A DNA stretch of 64,000 nucleotides from Paenibacillus xylanilyticus (lineage in GTDB: Bacteria > Bacillota > Bacilli > Paenibacillales > Paenibacillaceae). The notes below the pieces were generated by a model. The model ran no database searches. It saw nothing but the letters and a program-made list of their open reading frames with translations, and was not told the DNA's origin. The translations under genes and the position numbers were made by a program. The DNA is taken from positions 62,001-126,000 of the forward strand of contig NZ_JABMCB010000192.1 of the NCBI RefSeq assembly GCF_013359935.1, read 5' to 3'. How positions within the stretch are numbered: position 1 is the stretch's first letter; every line of letters starts with the position of its first letter. Of the stretch, positions 52,460 through 59,570 are shown piece by piece.

Positions 52460-52978
52460 ATGTTTGATCCAACGGTGTATGACAATCTCAAAGTGGGCTT
52501 CGAGAATCATCTGTATGATCTTGATAATCTGGATGAGATTATTCACATTTCGAATCGGAAAGATAACTTGGAGATGGCGAGTATGTCCAGAGAATTTATA
52601 CTGGAGTTCTGCCTCAGGCAGCATACTGAAGTTAAGGGAGAGGTAGTGCTGCGAAGTTCACTTGAGGCGATTGCAGCCGAGATTTTGGAGACTCCGGGCG
52701 GACAGCCGGGATGTCACCTTGAACTTCGTTTTAGCGTGATGACGCTGGAGCCAGAGGTGCTATGTCCGGCAATTCGCTCCATCGTTCAGTTGAGCTGGCC
52801 TGCACAGCGTTTGGTGCAGAACATTCATTACGTGTATGGGGAGAGCTCCACTTTGTACAACGTTTCAACTAATGTCTACTTTGATCGTAGTGTGAATGAA
52901 GACCAGATGGGAGATATCCCGGAGTTGTGTGAACATTTGGTCAATGTACTGACACAATTAGTGCAGTTGCACAATTGA
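52460..52978 (+). CDS. Conserved-looking hypothetical protein
   Basis: A 172-residue soluble protein that I do not recognise. It starts MFDPTVYDNLKVGFENHLYDLD, continues with a mixed alpha/beta pattern, no membrane segment and no signal peptide. A single Cys pair and HLELRFSVMTLEPEVLCPA suggest a compact globular fold. The ATG at 52460 follows AAAGTGGGT; a GTG at 52442 is an in-frame alternative. A strong terminator follows, and codon usage matches its neighbours, so it is a real gene. It lies next to repeat copy A. Confidence 0.7.
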   Translation: MFDPTVYDNLKVGFENHLYDLDNLDEIIHISNRKDNLEMASMSREFILEFCLRQHTEVKGEVVLRSSLEAIAAEILETPGGQPGCHLELRFSVMTLEPEVLCPAIRSIVQLSWPAQRLVQNIHYVYGESSTLYNVSTNVYFDRSVNEDQMGDIPELCEHLVNVLTQLVQLHN

Positions 52979-52987
52979 TATCCCTAA

Positions 52988-53024
52988 AGCCTGATCTCTT
53001 CTGGAGAGATCGGGCTTTTTTTTA
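52988..53024 (+). terminator. Terminator of the hypothetical gene
   Basis: AGCCTGATCTCT-TCTG-GAGAGATCGGGCT (one wobble, one bulge-free) is followed by seven Ts. The stretch after it up to 53249 shows no gene that I can support. Confidence 0.85.
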
Positions 53025-53249
53025 TAATTTTTTAGAAAATTTTATAGGTTTTCAGGCTTAGGTATAAGGGCTTGTATCTAATATTTTATGCAAGGAAATC
53101 AAGGAGAGTATAAGAAAAAAGGAGAAAAAGTGCAATTGGACTATACATAATTGGTGAAAATGCGAAATAATGAATGGGACTAAAGATTTATATCTGCACT
53201 AAAGGAACTAGTTTTCCTTGCCGATAAAATATCGAAGGGGAGAAACTAC

Positions 53250-54215
53250 ATGACAGAGAAATTAGTTCGTCTGCTGCGTATACTTCAAGCTATACAAGCG
53301 AATCCCGGAATCACCGCCAAGGAATTGGCTGTGAAATGTGATACCACAGTGCGCACGATCTATCGTGATCTCCGGATTTTGGACAGGGTTGCCCCTATTA
53401 TGAACGAAGGCTACGGCAAGGGTTATCGATTTATTGGTAATTTCGCCTTGTATCCGCTCGATTTCACGGAACAGGAAGCCATGGTCTTTTCCATGCTTCC
53501 TTCTGTCGTGGATACTTCCCAGCTGCCGGCTGAATTCGATTCAGCTTTTGACAAGGTGATGTCGGTCCATACCAAACTAAAATCGAGAAACAGCGATATC
53601 GTCGAAAATATTGCAGGTATCATTCGCATGGGCACACCTGCATACCGGGAAGAAGGCAAAGACCCTAATCTGCTCATCCCGATTATTGAAGCAATTCTTA
53701 ATCAGGAAACCCTACGTACCCGGTACCACACACTTACCGACAATGAAATAACGGTCCGTGAAATTGATCCCTATTATCTTATTCCACGTGATCAGCGCTT
53801 TTATCTCGTTGGATACTGCCATTTGCTGCGGAAGGTTCGGTTGTTTCGCATTAGTCGTTTTCTCGACGTGACTCGGACAGATGCCCACTTTGATAAAGCG
53901 GATTTCAACATTGCGCAGTATATGAAAAATACGTGGTCTGTTGACCGAGGGGACGAACTTATTCATTTCAAGGTAAAATTTACGGAAAAAATGGCACCCT
54001 ACATAAAAGAAGAAGAGATGTTTGTTCGCCCGCGAATGACGGATTTGCCGGATGGTAGTTTGTTATTCGAAGTCACTTTAAACAGCAGTCGCGAGTTCCT
54101 CATGTGGTTATATCAATTTGGCCCTCAAGCGGAGGTGCTTGAGCCCCGTGAATTTCGTACAGAGATCCGCAAACAACTGATTCAATGGTTGCAGCGCTAT
54201 GAGGGTGATGAATAA
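53250..54215 (+). CDS. WYL-domain transcriptional regulator with N-terminal HTH
   Basis: A 321-residue YafY-type regulator. An N-terminal HTH-11 domain (ITAKELAVKCDTTVRTIYRDLRIL) is followed by the WYL domain from about residue 150 (TLRTRYHTLTDNEITVREIDPYYLIPRDQRFYLVGYCH...). A WCX-like end (FEVTLNSSREFLMWLYQFG) closes it. The strict Trp-Tyr-Leu triplet is not visible. WYL proteins sense ligands, often nucleic-acid-derived, and regulate DNA damage or defence genes. The HIRAN-like gene follows 41 bases on, the likely operon partner. The ATG has a GGGGAG site. Confidence 0.85.
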   Translation: MTEKLVRLLRILQAIQANPGITAKELAVKCDTTVRTIYRDLRILDRVAPIMNEGYGKGYRFIGNFALYPLDFTEQEAMVFSMLPSVVDTSQLPAEFDSAFDKVMSVHTKLKSRNSDIVENIAGIIRMGTPAYREEGKDPNLLIPIIEAILNQETLRTRYHTLTDNEITVREIDPYYLIPRDQRFYLVGYCHLLRKVRLFRISRFLDVTRTDAHFDKADFNIAQYMKNTWSVDRGDELIHFKVKFTEKMAPYIKEEEMFVRPRMTDLPDGSLLFEVTLNSSREFLMWLYQFGPQAEVLEPREFRTEIRKQLIQWLQRYEGDE

Positions 54216-54256
54216 TTCGTTTTATTATATCGACAAAAGGAAAAGGAGAAGTTGTT

Positions 54257-54619
54257 ATGAGCAGTAAATTATTTGCAGCGATGGATCGAATGGAGCACTA
54301 TCATGGTGTTCAGGCATTGAATGTAGGAGATACGGTATTTTTGGTCAAGGATCCAAATAATCGTACAGATCATCATGCGATCAAGGTTGTTATTCCTCCA
54401 ATAGGAACTGTGGGATATATCGTAAACGATCCAGTAGTTGTCCCGCATGGGTGCTGGGCAGGTAATGGTTTCTATGATGTATTTCATCAGCAGACCTGTG
54501 CGAGGGTTCGGTTTGCCATGAAGGATATGATTATCGTGGAACTGATTGAAATGGTACATGTGCCCGTTCCTCAAATGGAGTCATGGATTACAAGCTGGCA
54601 GTCACGGGAAAAAGCATAA
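54257..54619 (+). CDS. Small HIRAN-like domain protein
   Basis: A 120-residue protein with no other domain. The segment VGDTVFLVKDPNNRTDHHAIKVV, then TVGYIVND, resembles the HIRAN domain (Gly-Asp, Pro-Asn, Asp-Ala-Ile-Val, Gly-Tyr-Ile), which binds damaged DNA 3' ends in eukaryotic HLTF. Bacterial stand-alone copies are often linked to DNA repair or defence genes. The strong AAAAGGAGAAG site gives the start. The call is from motif reading, not an alignment. It follows the WYL regulator and is probably in the same transcript. No terminator is visible before the convergent glycosyltransferase gene. Confidence 0.6.
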   Translation: MSSKLFAAMDRMEHYHGVQALNVGDTVFLVKDPNNRTDHHAIKVVIPPIGTVGYIVNDPVVVPHGCWAGNGFYDVFHQQTCARVRFAMKDMIIVELIEMVHVPVPQMESWITSWQSREKA

Positions 54620-54695
54620 CCAGTTCCTCAATAGCACAGATTGGGGCAGTTAGTTATGCTCTTGATCTCTTGATTATTCACATGTACCATACAGC

Positions 54696-55790
54696 TCATT
54701 GGCGGATCAGTCTTGTATATGCTGCCTCCAGATGCATGGCGGTTCGTGACCAGCCAAACTGGTTCACTGCACTTGCCCGGCCTGCTTTTCCCAGAGACTG
54801 GGCAAGCGCAGGGTCTCTGGCAAGCTTATGAATGCAGATAGCGAAGGGCAGAGGCTTGTCATAAGGAGAGACAAGGCAGCCGCTGATTCCTGATTCGATA
54901 ATTTCGCGAATGCCTCCATTGTCTGAAGCAATAACGGGCAATCCGGAAGCCATGGCCTCAACATTTACCAATCCGAACGCTTCATGCATTTGAGAGGGGC
55001 AAACCAGACAATCAGCTGCCCGGTACAAGTGGTGTATCTGTTCATGGGCAATCTGTCCAAGAAAAGATGAACGTACCCGCAATTTTCTGGCAAGCAGACG
55101 CAGCTTGCGGACATATACCTGCGGTCCCTTCCCAGCAATGATTAATTGTACATCCATCTTCTGCTGCACAAGTGCTACTGCGCGAATCAGAATGTCCACT
55201 CCTTTGCCCGGAATCAGCCTGCCTGCATACAGCACGGAGAAGGGCTGTGACGGCTCTGACAGTTGGGGATGCTTTCCCTCGTTAATCGCAGGAGTAAAAC
55301 GGGTCAGATCAGCACCCAGAGGGATCACATGCATCCGATGTTTCACGGAAGGGAATCGGCGTCCCAATCTCTTCTGGAGCGACAAACTGTTGACGGCGAT
55401 GCAGTCGGCTTGTCGTAACAACGCTAATCTTGCTGGTCCAGGCTGAGCAAAGGTCAAGGAGTGAAGAAACAGAATAGCGGGAATGTCAGGCAGGCTTCGC
55501 TTGATTCGAGCCAGGCAGCGGGGCCTGTTATCCACCTGAATGATATCGAATGAACTGTCCTTTAGGAGACGGATGACGGCTTGGATGTATTGATCGGGAC
55601 TGCCGGATGGAACGCGGCGGATTGTAATTCCTTCAAGCTGCTCTTTTGCCGCAAGACCAGGCATTTCCCGGCTAACAATCGTGACTTCATGACGAAGTGC
55701 AAGTTCGCGAGCGATACCCAAGATGCTTATTTCGACTGAACCGTTACCAGGCACAGGTAATTTTTCGGGTGCAACCATCGCTATTCTCAT
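54696..55790 (-). CDS. Glycosyltransferase family 4 (CotSA/YtcC-like)
   Basis: A 364-residue GT-B glycosyltransferase. The start MRIAMVAPEKLPVPGNGSVEISIL and the UDP-sugar part (LYAGRLIPGKGVDILIRAV, HEAFGLVNVEAMASGLPVIAS) are like CotSA, a spore coat glycosyltransferase, and the related YtcC. The sugar and target are unknown, but the similarity points to sporulation or cell-surface polysaccharide. The ATG at 55790 has AAGGAGGAG nine bases upstream; the first in-frame codon at 55835 has no ribosome site. It is convergent with the HIRAN-like gene. Confidence 0.82.
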   Translation of the reverse strand: MRIAMVAPEKLPVPGNGSVEISILGIARELALRHEVTIVSREMPGLAAKEQLEGITIRRVPSGSPDQYIQAVIRLLKDSSFDIIQVDNRPRCLARIKRSLPDIPAILFLHSLTFAQPGPARLALLRQADCIAVNSLSLQKRLGRRFPSVKHRMHVIPLGADLTRFTPAINEGKHPQLSEPSQPFSVLYAGRLIPGKGVDILIRAVALVQQKMDVQLIIAGKGPQVYVRKLRLLARKLRVRSSFLGQIAHEQIHHLYRAADCLVCPSQMHEAFGLVNVEAMASGLPVIASDNGGIREIIESGISGCLVSPYDKPLPFAICIHKLARDPALAQSLGKAGRASAVNQFGWSRTAMHLEAAYTRLIRQ

Positions 55791-56014
55791 TAAGCGGCTC
55801 CTCCTTGTCCCATACTCGTAACGAATCTTCGTCATATCTTATGCTCTCAAAGGGCATTTGGCGCCTCTAGAATATAGGGGTGAATAGCAGCATGCCTTTG
55901 ACGGGAATTGGTATGGAAAGTGGATAGGTGCAAGTACCGATGAGGTATGTATTTGTGATATACTGTACAGGTTGCATATCAATTCGTTACGTGTATAGAA
56001 ACAGGAGGAAGATG

Positions 56015-56329
56015 ATGTTACATTCAACGCTGGGCCGCTTCCGGTTGCTGTTGTGGCTGCAGGGACTTTCATATGTGTTACTGCTGTTTGTTGCTTTTCC
56101 CTTGAAAAATGCAGGGATCTTGCCGCAATCAGTCACATGGTTTGGCAATATATACGGATTTCTTTTCCTGATGTATATGTTGTTTATGGTCAGTATGTAC
56201 ACCACGCAAAAGTGGCGTTTGCGTCGACCGATCGCTTTATTTTTTATTTCGTTTATCCCCCTGGGCAACTTCATATACGACTTTTTCGTATTTCGAAAAA
56301 TGGATCAGAGTCAAAGCGTCACCAAATAA
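56015..56329 (+). CDS. DUF3817 family membrane protein (YdzA-like)
   Basis: A 104-residue integral membrane protein with three hydrophobic segments (LLLWLQGLSYVLLLFVAFPLK, VTWFGNIYGFLFLMYMLFMV, PIALFFISFIPLGNFIYDF). This matches the DUF3817 pattern, with LQGLSY..LLFVAFPLK and FGNxYGFLFLxYM. Function is unknown. The ATG at 56015 is six bases after AGGAGG; the earlier in-frame ATG at 55928 has no site. It stands alone, ahead of the riboswitch. Confidence 0.78.
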   Translation: MLHSTLGRFRLLLWLQGLSYVLLLFVAFPLKNAGILPQSVTWFGNIYGFLFLMYMLFMVSMYTTQKWRLRRPIALFFISFIPLGNFIYDFFVFRKMDQSQSVTK

Positions 56330-56420
56330 AGCTTGACTTTGAGAAGCGTTGTGAATATGATGAGAACAGGTTATTTGAACCGTATGAATGTACGAACTTA
56401 AAATTGAATATTCCTGATGT

Positions 56421-56513
56421 TAAAGGGGAGTAGCTTTCACAGTAAAGTCGTCAATTCGGGATTACATCCCCGGCTTTATTGGCAGCAATTTGTTGTTAGC
56501 GAGACCTTTACCA
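56421..56513 (+). promoter_or_regulatory. yybP-ykoY manganese riboswitch aptamer ahead of terC
   Basis: The segment has the conserved start AAAGGGGAGTAGC, a middle GGCTTTATTGGC and the end AGCGAGACCTTTACC, which match the yybP-ykoY class as I know it. This class binds manganese and often controls TerC or efflux genes. The 3' end GAGACCTTTACC also pairs with the downstream terminator, so aptamer and terminator are exclusive. Confidence 0.85.
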
Positions 56514-56543
56514 AGTTATTATGCTGGGTAAAGGTCTCTTTTT
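56501..56543 (+). terminator. First riboswitch-linked terminator before terC
   Basis: GAGACCTTTACC (56501-56512) pairs with GGTAAAGGTCTC (56527-56538), then TTTTT. The 5' arm is also the 3' end of the aptamer. Confidence 0.85.
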
Positions 56544-56551
56544 ATGGATAA

Positions 56552-56588
56552 AAAGGATCTTTGCCAGCAATGGTAAAGGTCCTTTTTT
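56552..56588 (+). terminator. Second tandem terminator before terC
   Basis: AAAGGATCTTTGCCA (56552-56566), loop GCAA and TGGTAAAGGTCCTTT (56571-56585) with two G-U pairs, ending in a T-run. Its GGTAAAGGTC also could pair with the aptamer end, so both terminators may answer to the riboswitch. Confidence 0.75.
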
Positions 56589-56622
56589 TGTACATCATAA
56601 GGATACTAAGGAGGAGTCAAAT

Positions 56623-57441
56623 TTGGATTTGTCATTATTATTGGAGTATGGCTGGGTGCTAATCGTCCTGGTGGTCCTGGAAGGATTACTGGCAGCAGAT
56701 AATGCTTTGGTGCTTGCGATTATGGTTAAGCATTTACCGGATGAGAAACGCAAAAAGGCGTTGTTCTACGGTTTGCTCGGAGCCTTTATTTTCCGGTTGG
56801 GTTCCTTGTTCCTGATCTCGTTCCTGGTCGATGTGTGGCAGGTTCAGGCAATCGGAGCGCTGTATCTTCTCTACATCTCGATTAACCACATCACCAAGAA
56901 AATCATGGGCAGTCGGAACAAGACAGACGAAGCAGCAGATGATGCACCGAAGAAAACCAAAAAACAATCCGGTTTCTGGATGACGGTTTTCAAAGTCGAA
57001 GTAGCGGATATCGCATTTGCAGTCGATTCGATTCTGGCAGCTGTAGCGCTGGCTGTAGCGCTGCCACCAAGTGGATTGCCTCCAATTGGCGGCTTGGATG
57101 GTGGACAGTTTATCGTCATCTTCCTGGGAGGATTTATTGGTCTCGTCATTATGCGTTTTGCAGCTTCGTTCTTCGTCAAACTGCTTCATTCCCGTCCGGG
57201 ACTTGAAGTGGCTGCCTTCGTCATCGTAGGGTGGGTAGGGGTTAAGCTGGCAGTTATTACGTTGGCGCATCCTTCGCTGGGTGTACTGGATGAACATTTC
57301 CCGGAAAATAAAATTTGGAAATTCGGATTCTATATCGTATTGATTACCATTGCGGTATGCGGTTGGTTCCTGTCTTCCAAAGTTCCTGCCAAAGAGGACG
57401 AAAATCCGGTTGAAGAGTTGGAAAAGCAAGCAGGACACTAA
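56623..57441 (+). CDS. TerC-family membrane protein (YkoY/YceF-like)
   Basis: A 272-residue polytopic protein of the TerC family, which in Bacillus supports metal loading of exoenzymes or manganese export. EGLLAADNALVLAIMVKHLP near residue 20 and KVEVADIAFAVDSILAAVALA have the conserved acidic residues for ion handling. A charged loop (residues near 100-125, KTDEAADDAPKKTKKQ) sits between membrane segments. The start is a TTG at 56623, seven bases after AAGGAGGAG; the longer in-frame reading would run through the riboswitch terminators. A terminator follows. Confidence 0.88.
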   Translation: MDLSLLLEYGWVLIVLVVLEGLLAADNALVLAIMVKHLPDEKRKKALFYGLLGAFIFRLGSLFLISFLVDVWQVQAIGALYLLYISINHITKKIMGSRNKTDEAADDAPKKTKKQSGFWMTVFKVEVADIAFAVDSILAAVALAVALPPSGLPPIGGLDGGQFIVIFLGGFIGLVIMRFAASFFVKLLHSRPGLEVAAFVIVGWVGVKLAVITLAHPSLGVLDEHFPENKIWKFGFYIVLITIAVCGWFLSSKVPAKEDENPVEELEKQAGH

Positions 57442-57476
57442 ATTATATGCTGATATAAAAACATATGTTTCCGTGA

Positions 57477-57515
57477 AAAGCAGGGGCTGTAGACATACAG
57501 AACCCTGCTTTTTTA
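57477..57515 (+). terminator. Terminator of terC
   Basis: AAAGCAGGG and CCCTGCTTT close a hairpin of 17-base loop, followed by TTTTTTA. Confidence 0.85.
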
Positions 57516-57516
57516 T

Positions 57517-57627
57517 TCAGCATTTTGCATAATTCGATTCTACTCGCTCCGGGGTACAATATATAGACGAATAGAACCATTTCGAATCTATATATTGAAG
57601 ATTTAGGAGTCGCTTATTGATTTATGC
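57517..57627 (+). repeat. Palindromic dispersed repeat, copy B
   Basis: Directly follows the terC terminator. It matches copy A (52261-52369, opposite strand) with few gaps. Its core CAATATATAGA-CGAA...TTCG-AA-TCTATATATTG is a strong inverted repeat at 57557-57597, and outer ends GCATAA/TTATGC extend it. It may be a mobile palindromic element or a structured RNA. Confidence 0.75.
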
Positions 57628-57682
57628 GAAAATGCTTATTATATGCATAACAATGCAGAAGAGTTAATTTCCAAGAAAAGGG

Positions 57683-57712
57683 TTGACATTTCGAAACGAG
57701 TCCCATTAATAT
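57683..57712 (+). promoter_or_regulatory. Promoter of the small transcript before rtcB
   Basis: TTGACA (57683-57688), an 18-base spacer and TAATAT (57707-57712). Start expected near 57719. Confidence 0.75.
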
Positions 57713-57746
57713 AAGACTTAACATTTATGAAGGGAGGCCGAAAGAC

Positions 57747-57848
57747 ATGATGGTTGGTTATGATTTGAAAGGGATACAGACACCAAGTCGCATAATTACA
57801 ACTGCATATTCAGCTCATCGTCTCATCGGCCTCATACGGGCGACATAG
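57747..57848 (+). CDS. Small ORF 1 before rtcB, 33 residues
   Basis: ATG at 57747 (a second ATG follows directly) with GGGAGG nine bases upstream; the product is 33 residues, mildly basic at the end. Its ribosome binding site region pairs with the segment near the ORF end, so translation and RNA folding may be linked. Not similar to a protein that I know. Confidence 0.35.
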   Translation: MMVGYDLKGIQTPSRIITTAYSAHRLIGLIRAT

Positions 57849-57864
57849 GAGAAGGGGCATATCT

Positions 57865-57972
57865 ATGACTTGTGAACGAAGCAGGAATGGATATGCCAAC
57901 CTCGGCTTATACAGCCATAGGGGACAGTGGTGTGGTATTTTCATGCCCTCCTGTTCTCTGTTATTGTCATGA
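57865..57972 (+). CDS. Small ORF 2 before rtcB, 35 residues
   Basis: ATG at 57865, with GGAG and AAGGGG upstream, gives 35 residues with three cysteines. The stop lies two bases before the terminator stem, so a terminating ribosome would cover the 5' arm of that stem. This layout could couple translation to rtcB expression. Confidence 0.35.
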   Translation: MTCERSRNGYANLGLYSHRGQWCGIFMPSCSLLLS

Positions 57973-57973
57973 A

Positions 57974-58008
57974 GAAGTCATGGGCGATCGGTCCCATGGC
58001 TTCTTTTT
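57974..58008 (+). terminator. Terminator between the small ORFs and rtcB
   Basis: GAAGTCATGGG (57974-57984) pairs with CCCATGGCTTC (57993-58003) with one wobble, then TTTTT. Confidence 0.85.
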
Positions 58009-58106
58009 GTTGTACGTACAGATCCGGATATGAAGATGCATGATCTCAAAATTTATTATTTTTAAAAACAACTAAAGGATAAGAACAGGAAGGAATCATT
58101 ACATTT

Positions 58107-59570
58107 ATGAATACAGAATCCAATTTATTTACGAGCCAAAAGGAATTTCCTGGCGGCTACCGGCATGAAGTGAAATTGCCTGCAGGAGATTTGACGGTAT
58201 ATGCTGCACAACAGTTGTTTTCCTCACTGGATTACAAAGTGTTTGAAATGGCCAACAACAATCTGCAAATTCCCGGCATTTCGTATATGAGTTATACCCC
58301 TGACGTTCATGTGGGCGTGGGAACCTGCATCGGTACGACGGCGGTATGGGACGCAAAGACAGGTTATGTGTCCCCATCCATTGTGGGCAGTGATATCGGT
58401 TGTGGCATGCGTGTGCACATGACCAACCTGCACAGGGATGATCTGAAAGATGTAAAACTGCGCCGCAAACTGGTCAAAGCCATTGAGAAAGTGCTGCCGA
58501 TGGAAGCAAGCCAACGCGGCCATTTCTCGGACATCAGGTTGGAGCATATTGTTCGCAAAGGCTTGCATGGTTTGCCCAAAAAATATATTCCGGACAGCTA
58601 TACCCCGAAGAAATCAACTTCCATCACCCATGTGGAAAGCAGCAAATTTGCTTATGATGAAGAAGTGCTGAATCTTGTTCCGGATATGACATGGCATCGT
58701 GCCCATCGTCAGCTTGGCACCTTGGGTGGGGGTAATCATTTTGCCGAGATCCAGGCCATTGAAATTGCAGAAGAGAACCGATCGATCGCCGAAGCCTGGG
58801 GCTTGTACGATGGTCAGATTGTAGTCATGATCCATTCCGGTTCCCGCGCATGGGGCGGACATGTGAGTCAGACCAGTTCCTCTGCCATTGCCAAAGTGAT
58901 GCAGCGAAACGGACTCGGCACATCCGATCCGAGACTGGTTTTTGCTCCGCTGGAGCATCCCGAAGGGCGTCATTATGTGAACATGATGTATTCCGCATTG
59001 AATTATGCTGTGGTGAACAGACATCTGATTGCCTACGCCATCCGGGAGGCATTCCGGGAAGTGTTTGGTCCTAAATGTGAATTCCGTACACTGTATGATC
59101 TGATGCACAATTACGCCTGGGAGGAATCTCATGCAAAAAAAGGATCTGTATTTGTCCATCGCAAAGGGGCCACGCGTGCGCTGCCAGCAGGCCACCCGGA
59201 TAATCCGAAACCTTACCTGGCCACAGGTCATCCGGCACTGATTCCGGGTTCCATGGGAACGGCCTCATATATCATGGTAGGTCAGCCACAGGGCGCGGAT
59301 AACTATTATTCGATTTGCCATGGAGCGGGACGCATCCGGTCACGTACCGCGACCAAACGCCTGGTTACGGTAGAGGATTTTGCATCGGCACTGGGTGTGG
59401 GTACAGAAGATGAAATTGTGGTGAACCAGCGTTCACTTGAATCGATCATTGATGAATCGCCACAAGCGTATAAGAACGTGGATGAAATTATTGATAGTGT
59501 TACCGGGGCAGGCCTGGCTCATGTTGTAGCCAAATGTAAACCGCTTGCAGCCGTGAAGGGAGCCAAGTAA
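58107..59570 (+). CDS. rtcB: RtcB RNA-splicing ligase
   Basis: A 487-residue RtcB that joins RNA 2',3'-cyclic phosphate or 3'-phosphate ends to 5'-hydroxyl ends using GTP and manganese. Metal and active-site motifs are GSDIGCGMR (Cys99), GTLGGGNHFAEIQ, HSGSRAWGG, HRKGATRALPAG, PGSMGTASYI and His405 in CHGAGR, which takes GMP. Start ATG has GGAAGG 11 bases upstream. The AAA gene starts on the last base of its stop codon, so they form one operon. No archease or prfH is seen in this window. A small-ORF leader with terminator lies upstream. Confidence 0.95.
   Translation: MNTESNLFTSQKEFPGGYRHEVKLPAGDLTVYAAQQLFSSLDYKVFEMANNNLQIPGISYMSYTPDVHVGVGTCIGTTAVWDAKTGYVSPSIVGSDIGCGMRVHMTNLHRDDLKDVKLRRKLVKAIEKVLPMEASQRGHFSDIRLEHIVRKGLHGLPKKYIPDSYTPKKSTSITHVESSKFAYDEEVLNLVPDMTWHRAHRQLGTLGGGNHFAEIQAIEIAEENRSIAEAWGLYDGQIVVMIHSGSRAWGGHVSQTSSSAIAKVMQRNGLGTSDPRLVFAPLEHPEGRHYVNMMYSALNYAVVNRHLIAYAIREAFREVFGPKCEFRTLYDLMHNYAWEESHAKKGSVFVHRKGATRALPAGHPDNPKPYLATGHPALIPGSMGTASYIMVGQPQGADNYYSICHGAGRIRSRTATKRLVTVEDFASALGVGTEDEIVVNQRSLESIIDESPQAYKNVDEIIDSVTGAGLAHVVAKCKPLAAVKGAK

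Larger units (their letters stand above)
57719..58008 (+). ncRNA. Candidate structured leader or small RNA before rtcB
   Basis: The roughly 290-nt transcript between a good promoter and a terminator has several strong pairings. GAGGCCGA (57735-57742) and TCGGCCTC (57826-57833 region) flank the first small ORF. GGCATATC and GATATGCC are a perfect eight-base pair. GGGGACAG and CTGTTCTC close a hairpin with inner GGTAT-TTTC-ATGCC. It does not match an RNA family that I recognise. It may be a leader of rtcB or an independent small RNA. Confidence 0.4.

Noticed and set aside
53088..53150. 20-codon ORF upstream of the WYL gene
   Set aside because: No ribosome site before its ATG and AT-rich, low-complexity coding; could be chance.
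57719..58008. tRNA-like or Y-RNA-like gene upstream of rtcB
   Set aside because: No T-loop GTTCRA-type sequence, no acceptor stem with CCA and no Ro protein gene nearby; structure does not fit.
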